A DNA stretch of 64,000 nt, taken from contig NC_056545.1 in the NCBI RefSeq assembly GCF_910596095.1, positions 20,483,067 through 20,547,066 on the forward strand, read 5' to 3'. The translations under genes and the position numbers were made by a program. Below, piece by piece: positions 49,829 through 64,000 of this stretch; within the stretch, counting starts at the first letter, position 1, and each line of letters begins with the position of its first letter. Under the pieces are notes generated by a model. That model had not been told where the DNA came from. It did not search any database and saw only the letters and a program-made list of their open reading frames with translations. This DNA comes from Thunnus maccoyii. Lineage: Eukaryota; Chordata; Actinopteri; Scombriformes; Scombridae.

Positions 49829-52800
49829 GAGGGCAAAGCTGCTGTCTAGAGCAGAGCAGTCGTCTTGTGGTAGGTGTGTCAGAGCTACAGTCTGTGTGTT
49901 GTGGATTAGCATGTAGGATTGGAAGCCATCTGGCCATTTTGTCTCAGAAAGGGGAGGGGGAGTAAGTGAGAGAGATGGATGGAGAGAGACAGACAGAGAG
50001 AGAGAGGAAACACTCACACACTGACACATTGACACAGCTGCCTCCATAATCTCCCTACTTGATGTCTGTTGCTACTTCGTCTATGTGTGTGTTTATATCT
50101 TTCTGTACACTTATCTGTGTCTGCAAACCTCAGAGAGAGTCCTTGTTTGACTTGTACTCTTTCTAATGTATCAAACACAAATTGCAAATTTGACTGCAAG
50201 ACAGTCAGAGGGGTTGCCTCAGGAGGGCTAGAGATTCCCGAAAGTAAGAGGTGCTAAAGTCTTTACAGTAAGATGATGCAATGGATGAAGACAATCCAGA
50301 TGGATAGAGACTGCAGAGAATAAAAGGAGGAAGTGTTGCAGAGGAGGAAGAGGTTTCAGAGGGTTTAAGAGATTACCAAGTTTCACTGGGTCAAGAGTTT
50401 GCAGAGAGTTACAGAGGGGCGTCTGAACTTGAATCTGAAGTTGAACAGGATGTAGAATCTAAAAAGTTGGGGGGCCGTCAAGTGGGAAGAGAGAGAGTGA
50501 GAATGAAAAGACTTCAGATGATCTCAGATGCAGTTCAGAAGGGGACTGCCTGTTTTTCTATAGGGAGAGTTGTTCTGATTATTACAAACTCACATTTTAG
50601 TCCTCTTTTGGTGGATTTGCGCTGTATTTCCTAAAGTGAGAACTTCACATGCTGTATGTTCCAGCTACAGTAAAAAACTAAGCTGAATTGGAAAAACCCC
50701 AGGCAAAGTTTTACTGCTAAATTTAGAAAAATTGAGAAATCTGGAAAAGCTTTGGTCATGACCACATGGTTCGAGTTTTGTAAATCCAGGTGAAAGGGAA
50801 GATTATCCAGAGCAGTGTTGTCACACGCTTGTTTCAGCTGCATGGAGGCGCAACTACTTAGTGTGACAAAACACTGCCTCTGTTAATACACTTGTTGACT
50901 CAAATATTAATGCCATGGTAGTGTTTTTCTATGCAAAATCATGATGCAGCTGTTTATGTATAGCAGGGGAGAGATGATCAAATTTGAATGCATGGTCAGT
51001 TGTAATAATGAGACAGCAGCAGATTATATTATATGTAGTATGATGTAGAACAGGCCTCAGAGCCATCAGAGTGGCTTTGAGTAAGGTTTTGTATATTGAC
51101 ACATTAGACACACATCATTTTTTCCCCATACATGAAGGATTCTACATGTCACATAATCTCAAAACAGTATATTTACTGACCTTGCATACATGAAAACTAC
51201 ATTGCTGAAAAAATACTATAGGAAATGCCAGTATGTGTATATCTACATGCTGCTTTCACTCCCCCATGCTCTGTTTTAACCCTTTCAACTCATTAGAGCA
51301 GGTGCACCAGCTGGCATGGCAGGAGGGAATCCATTCCCCTCTCTGCCTCCAACTGGCACTCTAACATGCCCACCGATGCCACACTAATGTAAAAAAAACA
51401 CTTTGGTACCTTGAAGTGGACAGTACAAGATCAGCAGCCTTACCTGTACTTGGTGCCTGCATCATTGTGGGCACAAAAACAAAGCAACTCATTAGAAGTA
51501 AGCAGCCAAAATATAGTGTGGTTCAAGAGTGTGAGTTGGTAAAAGAGTAAAGTAGCCTGTTAGTCGTAGTCGGTTTGTTTTGTGAAACCAAACTTACTAG
51601 GCCTGTCTGATTGGTGTTATGTCCCTGTGCTTTTTCAAGCTCATGGTAAGGTAACAGAAGAGGCTTGGCCGAGAATCTGTCAGTGTGAAGTACAGTTGAA
51701 TCGCCCACAGGGAAACAATCAGAATCTCTTGTTTGGCATCTTGAAAATTGCCATATTATATGGTTTGTTACATACTGTGTGTTCATTTAATTCTTGTAAT
51801 CATGCATTGCAGCCACCAACATGGGGCAAAACTATGAAGGTAATTTGGAAAGTCAAAATTGTGTGTATGTAAATATTCAAGGTTTTGTTGGCAGTGTGTT
51901 TTGTTTGATTCTACCTCTGTGTTTCCTGTAAATCTTAATGACCAACTATCAAATATAGGTAACATGTCAAAAAAAGGTATTCAAATCATTGGGTTGGTGG
52001 CGCAAACCACTGGTTTGCCTACTAACAGTAAACATAAAGTTTTGCATCCACCTTGTGTCTTCATTTTGGTCCTGTGTTCTTGCCAAATTGTACTTAGGAT
52101 TTCTGAAAATTGAAAACTTGAATTCAAATTTGCTTCAAAATACTTTTTCAAGGTGTATATGTGCTTAAAAAAATGCAGCTTACTCTGTCAAGCGATGTGC
52201 AGTAGCTTGTTCTTGTCAGGGAAAATAGAAAAGCTATCATAATGTACTATTACTATCATAAATTGGCTCTGTCAGGTAGGAAATGCCCATCAGAATAAAC
52301 TACTAGTCATAAAAATGTGCTTTAAATAAAATTAGGCCTTTCTGTCAGGAGCTGAATAATTTCACAAAACAGACAACCAGTCATGTTAAGGAGCTTAAAA
52401 AAAGGCAGCTAATTTTAAGTTTTCTATAGCTTTTGTCCACTCGACAGAATGAGCTGCCATATTTTAAGCTCATTTATACTGCTGGTTGTCCATTTTTGAT
52501 GGACATTTGAAATGTCTTTCGCACCTGACAGAATAAGCGGCTTCACATTAAAGTACTTTTATTCCACTGGTAGCTCACCCAGAGAGAGCATGCAGCTCAA
52601 ACCGTCAGAACAGTCTGCACAGCAGATCTGTCAGCTGGCTGTTCAATAGTTTTATTCCATGCTTTTAATGTAACGTTGTTTACTTTTGCTGTTGACGTGT
52701 CATTGTCAAAAAAAATGTGCACACAGTTGATTAAATGTCCTCAGAAACACGTACCAAACCATTATTGTGAGAAGTCGATACATAAATCTATTAAAAATGG

Positions 52801-55800
52801 GAAAACTAAAGTGACAAGAGTAAGACAAGGCCAAAGTGTGTGCGTGTCTGTCTGTGCAGACACGTGTGGATATGAGAGAGCAACACTGGGGCGGTTTCAC
52901 CAGAACTAAATATTAAATGACAGTATGAGCTCTCAAGCCTCCCCAGCAGGGGAGTTTGGGAAAGGATGATGCCTGGTAAAATGAAAGTCATGGTGGATAG
53001 ACTGTGGTGAATAAATGTCTGGAGTGTAGACTAACCCTTCTTTTTTCCAGCTTTGTTTTGATTATGAGGAACTTTATCCCACAACCTTTGAGCAGAGGGA
53101 TTAGTTAATCGTAAGTGAGTCAAACATATTGTGGTAAGACCACTGAATCCTTCAAAGAGAGTAAATACTGTGAGCAAATGAAGAAATAAAGCAGGTTTTT
53201 ATCATAATACTTTGTTGCCAAGTAGAGGATCAATGTCAAATTCTAACAGCCAAAGAAAAAGGTGAATTCTGTCATATAATTTAAATTAAATGAATCAGAA
53301 ACGAATGTGTAATCTAAACATGGATTGCTGGAAAACTCATCTCACACTGTTCAACCTGAGATATATGTTTTTTTCTAACTCTACGGAGAAAATGTATCTT
53401 TCATCTTTATATCCACTACAGAACAATTACGTTTTGTAACTGTTTTTGACCTAGTTTCATTACTGTGTAAGTCTTTGTGTCATTTGCATGGAATAGTGCA
53501 GTAATATACTGTACAATAAGAATATCAAGTAAAAAAAAAAAGTCAGCAGTATGTATGGGCTACTATGACACTGGGTTTTATAGACAATCAAGAAAAAAAA
53601 GCCATGATCAAGAGAAATGAGATCAGACACAAACATCTGGCTGGTGGCTAATAATACTGGTTACTGATTAGAGATGTTTATGAGCTGTGCTGTGTGTGGG
53701 ATTGGATCGTAAAACATCATAAATGCTCAGTGTTGCTTCTTGCCAGGTTCTGTCTTTGTCAAAAAGTAAATAAATCTTTATAGGAAAATATATGTGAATG
53801 GACAGTTTTTCAGATCTCTAAGGGATGTAATGGGTCAGCGTGAATGGACATTTAAAGTGGAAGAGCAGCTATTGCATCCATTTACACTTGCCTTTGATAA
53901 TGTGTAATCATACTCCAGTTGGCGTATCAGCTCCATAAGCCTTTTATACCAACACGATTAAAAGATGCTAATGTTCAACATTTTCATGGCTCTCCCCGAG
54001 GCATGTAAAAATAGAAAACTCCTAAAAATAGAATTTGGAAGAAACTTTTTGTGTAATACTCTTCCACTATTGTGACACAATGAACACACAATGACAATGA
54101 TGAACACATGACCTTAATATTTATGAATGTGTCATGTAAACATCATGAAGCTCTTGTTCAGACATCATTAAAATACCATAAAATAATCATAATAATAATT
54201 CTAATGCTGTAGTTACATTGTACAAATGTAATGAATAACATTTTCTTGGACTTATAATACTGTGACAGAAAATCAGTAGCATCAGTATCTTAATGTGTGA
54301 TATAAAACAGGAACTTCTGTACTTACAGTGAACTCGACAACATTTAGTCTATGCTATGTTTTCGAGTTAATTACAGTTACACATCCCTGTCTCACCTGCC
54401 ACCTGTTATAAGCAAACTGACAGTGTTACTGTGACTTGTCCCTTTCATGAACCAAACGTTAGCAGCTGTATGCAAAGTAGAGTTACTGCAGACCAAACCA
54501 AATAGGTGGAGACTCATCAAACAAAAACTTATATCAGAAATAGTTGTTTAAGGTGCAGGAACAAGGTCACAGTCATTAATTAATTGTTAGACTGCTGTCA
54601 TTGATGTTTTTGGAAACCACATGTTCAACATATTTATTTTTGCTTGGGCATATGTTATATGTCATACTATATAACTTCACAGCTCTTTTAAGAATACATT
54701 TGTCGAAGTCATCTGGAAATATTGACAGTGTTTGCAGTAATCTTGCATCAAAAATACAAATGTATTGCTCTGCAGTCATTTTAACATTTGTATTAAAATA
54801 AATCTTTAATTAGATTAGATGATTTCCTTGAAGATGTTTGGCATGTTTGACCACACAAGCCTTTGATCTTGTGACCATAAACTCGTGTCCCTTTCAAATG
54901 GAGTCCTTTTTTAACAGAACTGAACTTGAGACGCCAAACTCCTCCCCCAACCCCCGTTTGAAATTAAAGGGAGCGATGGCATTGCATGGCATCTACATTG
55001 TGACCGAGTGTTTTATATTCTGACCTTGGGAGGCCAGCCATGTGAGAGCGGAGCATTTGTGCAGTAACGTGTTGACATCTGTGTGCTGTCGGTTTGCAGC
55101 ACTTTAATGTCTGGGTGAAGTGTCTGTGCTTTTTTGTGTTTTTCAAATTTTGTCCTTGTGTTGGTCTGGGAAGTCTGGGGATGAATTTATCTTTTGTGAA
55201 ACAGTGAAAAACACAAAACACTTTTCAATCCAGTTTGTGATGAATTGTTTTCCTCTATTTTTTGCTCTTACTAACAAAGGAATAGGCTCACTTTTCTGGC
55301 TCACTGTTTAAAAAACAATCGACTAACTTTTATGACTCACTCTTTAAAAAACAATCAGTTGACTTTACAGTGGCCAGTACAGGTACAGTATGGACACCGC
55401 TAAGATAAAGGAAATAACAATAGTAACTGCAACACTGGAGAATCCCCTCTTCCTCCTTATCCTTTGAATGTCCTCTAGCTGTCCATCCCATCCAAGTAAT
55501 CAGCATCCTTCAAAGAAGCGCAGCCAAAGCTAAAGCCAAGTCAAACAGAGAGCGTGTCCTAATCAGTGGCATGAAGAGCCGGGCTTATGGAGCCCTCCCC
55601 CCACTGCGGGGGCCATTACTGGGCCACCATGGGCTCAAGATTAGAGCCTTTTCCTGTGTTAGCCATTCAAATTCAGCATTAATGTTTGAAAGAGCAGAGA
55701 AAATGCCTGCTCTTCATGGATAGATTAATATTTTATGGAAGAGAAATGTGAAAACATCCCCAGTAATGTCTGAGTTGAGCTGGTGTGTCTGTGTGGTTTT

Positions 55801-58664
55801 TTTTAGACACTTGTACATTTCTATATCGCTGTCAAAACGTCACATCCTACCAAAGCAAGCAGAGCAAAGGGAGGTTTGAGTGTAATTTTGACAAATTAGC
55901 ATAACAAAGAAAGGAGGTCCACACAATAAGTAACTGAATCATTTATTAAAGATAACTCAACATAAACAGCCGTTACACATCTGCAGTATTTGCTGTTTTA
56001 CATTTTAACTGAATGACAGAACTTGGTCTCTTAATGATGCTTTTTTTCTACTTGTCTGGTGAAATATTTCAGCTTCAGAGAAGATTATCTTCAGTATCAG
56101 GCAAAAGACTTGCGTAGAGTTGATTTATAACGTGGAGAGACTAGCCTATGTGTTTCAGCAATAGGAGCTGCTTGTTTCAGGGACAGTGCGCTCACTGACT
56201 GCTTGCCTGCCTGTCAGTCTGCACAGTAAATAGGTCAGTGTTTTATGTGAATGAAGAAGCAGTAATGTCTGGGCCTCTATGAATCTGCCATCTTTAGCCG
56301 TCTGACTGCTCAGCAGAGCCGGAGGAGCCAGCAGTCGGTGATTAGCCAGATAGCCACACAGCAGAGAGGACTGGAGTCATTTAGGTTCCCTCGGTTTCCT
56401 AATGTATCCTTCACCTGGTTGCAGAGATTCTTGCTGTGCTCACAGTCTGCTGTTTGACACAGATATGACCACAGACCATTATATTATTCACTCTGCTCGC
56501 CAGTGGCAGTTGTTTACTTAAATGATCATTTATGAGCATGCGCTGTACCGTCACTGTTTTATGTAAGTGTGTTTTGTGTTGCATGCTCCCAAAAAGAACA
56601 TGAATATCAAAAAAGATAAGGAGTACAGACATTCACCCACGACAAACCAAGTATAATTTTTATGTTTGAAGGATTCAGAACTTCATGTCATGTCGTTATT
56701 ATTTGGTGTTGCAACCATTGATTTTTTTTCCTCTGTTTTGTTGACCAGATAGTGACCTGATTGATCAGATCCCTGTTACTGTTGTCATGTCCACATGTTC
56801 TCTGTGCATGACTGTAAAAGCTGTATGACATAGCTGTTAAGATGGGTTCACAAGATTATGTTAATGGATTAACAGAAGCATCAGTCACAGCTGCATTAGT
56901 AATGAAAAATTCTTTTTTTCTTTTGTTAAAGAAGTTCATATTGTTTTTAAGCTATATTTATGCTAGTTTGACTTTGTGGCAAAGGTTGAATGGTTCCATA
57001 TGAAATCCACAACTTGCATTTTAAGTAAAACCTCAAAAGTATTATTGAAGCCATTCTTTGTAAACGTGGTGAAAATTGAAAGCTCAGATCTTCTTTTAAA
57101 GGTCAGTTCAACATGCAGTATTTCCTGTTGGTACACTATTTAGCCATATACAGACCAAATAGTCACAATGACCCTTTAATTTAATTCTGGCTCATAGTGT
57201 CAAGTGGCACATAAGGCTTTTATGACATCCCACCATGTCGTTCTCATTGCCGTGACAACTTCCTGATGTTTTTTTCCTCCCAGGTGTTATGATAGCCATG
57301 TTGTCAGAAACTCCCTGCAGCTTTAGCATGTCAACATTGTGACATTCCTTTGCAAACAGCCAAGTTTCGCAGGGTTTTGCTGTTGGTGACATGCCTCACC
57401 TCCAACCTAAGAGAACCTGTTTGCTGCTGTTGTCTGGACTCCCATCTAGAATGAACCCAGCATGCTAGAAACTGCCAGCAGAGTCACCGCCACCACCAGT
57501 ATATCTCATAAGATCCTGGAAATAACCAGCTTTCAGTTGTTGCTAGAAGTTGTTAGAAATGTACTAATACATTTAGATCATGGTCAAAGTTTCTCTGTAG
57601 CTGTCTGGTTGTACTGAAATAGTTTGTACTGTCCAGCTAAGCTAGATCAACATGTAACTATTATTACTATAGTTAACCAATCTGTCAAGAATGAGTGACC
57701 TTTTTCATAAATCTGTCTTGGGAAAGGGAAATACGGTACTTTCTCATGCATGCAAATGATGAAATCTCAATCTGAAAATGAGCTGAAGTATTTTTTAGTT
57801 TTTATCTTGCATGTCCCAGACTCCTTTGTGGTTGCCACTCTTACACTTGTATCCATGACATTGTGACCAAGATAAAAATAAACACACAGTACTGCTTACA
57901 GCTCCAATATTATTATCATTTTGCAAAGTGAAACAAAATTATTTTTATTCTCATCACATCACCAGCAGAGAGGAACAGAAAACACTGTCCGACTCATTAG
58001 AAAACATCAAGATTATTTTGGTAGTCTTTTATCTTAGACCAACATTTGATCTTCAAGACTTTTTCACATAATAAGGATTCTCAAATGTTTTGTAGTCTGG
58101 TTTTTTATGAATAAAACATTAGAATCAACCTAATTACACATTAATGTATATTGGTAATGTCATCCAAGGGAAGGAAAAACTGTTAAACTAGATGAGACAC
58201 TGTTCAGACTCAATCAAGTTAAATGTGTACATAAACCTGTAGTTCCCCAGTTAGAAAAGAAGGATTCTAAGTTTAATTGTTTTAACCTTTGTTGAGGCTC
58301 ATCAGTTAATAATAGCATTGTTTACTGATTGGGTTGGCTAATCGTTTTTGTTTCTATTAGACAGACACAAGAGTCACTGCAGAGTTATAAAGACAGTAAA
58401 CACAATCTGAGAGATTGTTAAGTATTGGGCCCTGTTGTCCTGTTCAAACAAGTTAATGAGGAAATGACACATTAGTGAAAAATGTGTCTCACGTGAAGAC
58501 AAATATCATTTCTAAGATTTGAGGCAGCTAAAGGGAAAGCACCGAGGTCTTGTGTAATAATGCTGTTGCTGTAGAAATATCTGATTAAATCATGGCTTCT
58601 TATCATGTTACATCTTTCTGCTAATCTAATTCCTACACTCAAAACCAGTTCTTTCGGGAAGTTA

Positions 58665-58695
58665 ACAAAGAAAAGAAAAGAAAAGAAAAGAAAAG
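58665..58695. repeat. (AAAAG)n microsatellite
   Basis: Six units of AAAAG. Confidence 0.9.
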
Positions 58696-59480
58696 GGTGT
58701 AACCAACCAGATCTTGTCTTGTGCAGGAGATGGTTACATAAAATTGTAAAAGGCCACTGTGAAGGCACATGTGTGATTTGTCAGAGGCAGTGCACACTGT
58801 GTAAGAGCTGAGGAGTGGTCTTTGTTTGCTAATGTAGGTCTCCACTAAGGGGGTGGCATTGATGGCCTGCTTTCTGGGACGGTTGTGCTGCACATCACAT
58901 GATGGGCTTGGCCTCAGGGTGAGGCAGTGAAGGAGTCTAACATGGTAGTGGGATGAGTAGATGGAAGATGAGGGGATAAGTGATGGGAACGTTTCCTCTT
59001 GCCAGCTTCTTTTAGAGTCAACTCCTCTTTCACAGCTGAACAGACCCACTGAACATCAGACTCCATCTCGGTACCAAATACAACATTTAGCCTATTTCAA
59101 TAAGGAAAAATACCCTGGAAACACGCTTCATTAATATTCTTTTTTTCACATCACAACAACAGTTTCAGGAGTTTCGTATTATTCTAAATCTAAATAATAT
59201 CTGCTATGGAAAGTGTCAGTAATGTATGACTGCAAAGATCTATTTCATCAGAAGTTTCCAGATCTGCAGCCAGTGCTGCTGGAACAGGACTCCTTGTGTT
59301 ACAATGAAATAGGCCAAAGCTCAGAATACTTTGAAACTGTAACTAAGAGTCTCCCGTTAGATCTGATATGCAGCTATTGAGTCTTGATCTGGCTTTGTCA
59401 CATTCACATTACCCCAGTTCTGCTGCTTCAGTAACCATCCGCAGAGAAAAGAAATCCACCTCGTCCTCTGCATCTGTACC

Positions 59481-59967
59481 AGGGCTGTCACAATATCAGA
59501 TTTTCACTACATGATTATTGTGGCCAAAAGAATTCATGATAACAACATTATCGCAATATCTAGGAAACTTTTTTTTAAAAACAACACTATCAGTCAAATC
59601 ATCTTTAACTTTGCTTATTGTGTGTTTCGTCTCTTTTCTGGCAAATGAATTATACTGAAAATACGAGTGTAGGGAGGTGGAGAGAGAGTCTGTAACCATA
59701 ACTCTACAAAAGCGCACATAAAGAAGAATTACACGTAATGGATAGTGAAAAGGCAACCAGATGAAGTGATAAACATAAGATCCACAATGTGTGTGTGTGT
59801 GTGTGTGTATGAAACAGAAAACGGAGAACGTAAAGAAGCAGATATGATTTAAGAGGCTCTAGATTATTTACACAATATTATCATATATGTATTATTAACA
59901 TGATATCAATATTTTATTTTTTAAATATCATGGTTATCGTCAATACCGGTATATCGCGACACCCCTA
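59481..59967. mobile_element. MITE-like element with CGCGATATACCGG-type end
   Basis: Left end AGGGCTGTCACAATATCAGA, right end ACCGGTATATCGCGACACCC. Read inward from the right (GGGTGTCGCGATATACCGGT) the ends resemble each other as inverted repeats. This is a common hAT-like non-autonomous element in vertebrate genomes. A GT microsatellite (59788-59810) sits inside it. It ends about 270 bp upstream of the first pak3 coding exon. Confidence 0.7.
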
Positions 59968-60029
59968 TTCGGTACATCACTGGCCTGATTAGAGCCCACC
60001 TTTAGCAGTATTCTGTGTATGTGTGTAAT

Positions 60030-60063
60030 CAGCAGTCACAAGTAAAAACTCTTGTGACTGCTG
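60030..60063. repeat. Perfect hairpin, 13-bp arms, 8-nt loop
   Basis: CAGCAGTCACAAG (60030-60042), loop TAAAAACT, CTTGTGACTGCTG (60051-60063). It lies 150 bp upstream of the splice acceptor of the first pak3 coding exon. Confidence 0.95.
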
Positions 60064-60234
60064 TAATAGTGGGCTAACTAAGTACAAATCAAAATTAAAG
60101 GTCATTATGATTGATGCCTCAAGAAGGATTTTGTAACCTTTCGCACCTGCCTCAGTCTCTACTGATCCATACCCACACTGAACTCTTCCATCACTTTCTT
60201 TCTCTCTCCCAGGACATTGTGAGTGCTACTAAAG

Positions 60235-62980
<2,746 letters not shown>

Positions 62981-64000
62981 GTGAGTTATTTTGTATTTAC
63001 ACTTACTTTGGTTAGTGTTGGTTAATTTCTAAACATTATTATTAAGAATATTTGATACTTAAGAAAACATTATAAAATGATGATCTTACAAAATAAATAT
63101 CGGTTCATAACTAACTGTTAACTACAATTTAATGCTCAACTTAATTATGATGCTGTTAATTAAACATGCACCTTTTTGTTGGAGGTGGCACCTCTGTCTG
63201 TTCTATTAAGAATTTTATTGCTGCACTGCACATCTTGACCTCCCCAGACTAATTATCGTAAAAAACTACAATTGCAAATCAAACCCATCTCTGGTCCTTA
63301 GCCGTGCACTATCACTGTCATAATTCACTGCTGGGGAAAATCTCTCAACTTCAAGTAAAATATGGAGTGAAATATATTTCTTCATGATTTATATAGCTGT
63401 GTAATAACTGAACAGGTAAGTTGCAACATTATGTGGCGTTTTTCATCATCTTGATCCTGATAGCAATTACGCCTCTCTGACTACACTGCAGTAAATCTTT
63501 CTCACTTTACTCTCATTTGCTCTGTCTGGGACTTTCTGGGATAGACTGTTACTTTCAGGCACGCTCGTTTCACACAGACTTTTCCCTCTAATGGGTAAAA
63601 TATGTGTGTTTCCCTCTAGAAACTCACTGCCCTCACTATGTGGCATAATAATGCCCTGATTTTTTTCATACACGCCAATCAGTTTGCACAGAAACTGTGA
63701 CTGCTGTGAGAGCTACTGCTGCTCATTGTTTATTTTTCCAATCTACTTAATCAGATTTTGAAATACCCATAGAGGAGCTTCACTGGAGGCTCAACTGCAT
63801 CTAGAAGGGCTCCCGCTGTGCTGACCTCATTCCTGGCTTTGACCATAGTAATCTATGCTTTGAATGCCTTGGCCTGTACAAGCTCAGCCGGGTGAAGAAG
63901 TGGAGTCTCAAGTCTGTTCAGTGGGATTCACTCCCCCCAGGCAAACTACACTGGGATCCCTTCATGCAGGGCTTGTTGCTTGAAAGAGCCCTTTGCCAGT
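62981..64000 (+). other. Start of the next pak3 intron
   Basis: From the donor at 62981 to the window edge I see no further pak3 coding exon. The acidic-proline segment that follows in PAK3 is not encoded here. Confidence 0.6.

Larger units (their letters stand above)
46677..60212 (+). other. Presumed long first intron of pak3
   Basis: No coding exon seen. It contains microsatellites (46942-47007, 49776-49828, 58668-58695), a telomere-like dispersed repeat (49495-49770) and a MITE (59481-59967). A GC-richer patch at about 55440-55660 may be a conserved element. If the first exon lies elsewhere, part of this would be intergenic. Confidence 0.4.

Noticed and set aside
51306-51350. Imperfect inverted repeat around GGCAGGAGGGAATCCATTCC
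   Set aside because: The arms contain gaps and the loop is almost absent; the match is explained by low-complexity purine and pyrimidine runs.
63840-63985. GC-richer segment at the right edge as a pak3 exon or RNA gene
   Set aside because: It does not encode the acidic-proline region expected next in PAK3, has no matching splice phase and does not fold into a tRNA-like layout.

Overview
The window is nuclear DNA of a ray-finned fish, most likely a percomorph teleost. The evidence is a set of intron-split vertebrate genes with GT-AG junctions, AT-rich non-coding DNA full of microsatellites and homopolymers, several dispersed elements familiar from teleost genomes, and a 63-residue beta-defensin 1 of the fish type. 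I saw no prokaryotic operon, CRISPR array, rRNA, convincing tRNA or autonomous virus.

Layout. 1-5469 is gene-free. Then come four complete genes: chrdl2 (minus, 11 coding exons, 5470-10603), spag7 (minus, 7 coding exons, 12317-15527), a beta-defensin (plus, 3 exons, 18504-19081) and mepce (minus, 4 coding exons, 26196-31203). A long gene-poor stretch (about 32.4-60.2 kb) follows; its right part is probably the 5' non-coding exon, promoter and long first intron of pak3. The first four coding exons of pak3 (plus, 60235-62980) are present and the gene runs off the right edge. I assembled exons by hand: splice phases agree at every junction and each complete gene gives an open product (444, 229, 63 and 735 residues).

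The genes do not form a pathway. They code for a secreted BMP antagonist (chrdl2), a small conserved protein of unclear role (spag7), a secreted antimicrobial peptide (defensin), the 7SK snRNA capping methyltransferase (mepce) and a Rac/Cdc42-activated kinase (pak3). chrdl2 next to pak3 recalls the CHRDL1-PAK3 and CHRDL2-PAK1 linkages of mammals.

The most interesting structure surrounds the defensin. Two blocks that flank it (A on the left, B on the right) occur a second time, fused to each other at a poly-A tract just upstream of spag7. The simplest reading is a tandem duplication of A-defensin-B followed by loss of one defensin, leaving only its 3' UTR with the polyadenylation signal. Other points of note are two similar CCAAT plus CRE-like promoter modules 1.1 kb apart upstream of pak3, a perfect 17-bp-arm palindrome at 21324-21360, two long-arm hairpins in and beside pak3, and a 95-residue charged insert inside the mepce methyltransferase domain. 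I did not find a clearly new biological system; the defensin duplication relic is the best candidate for follow-up.
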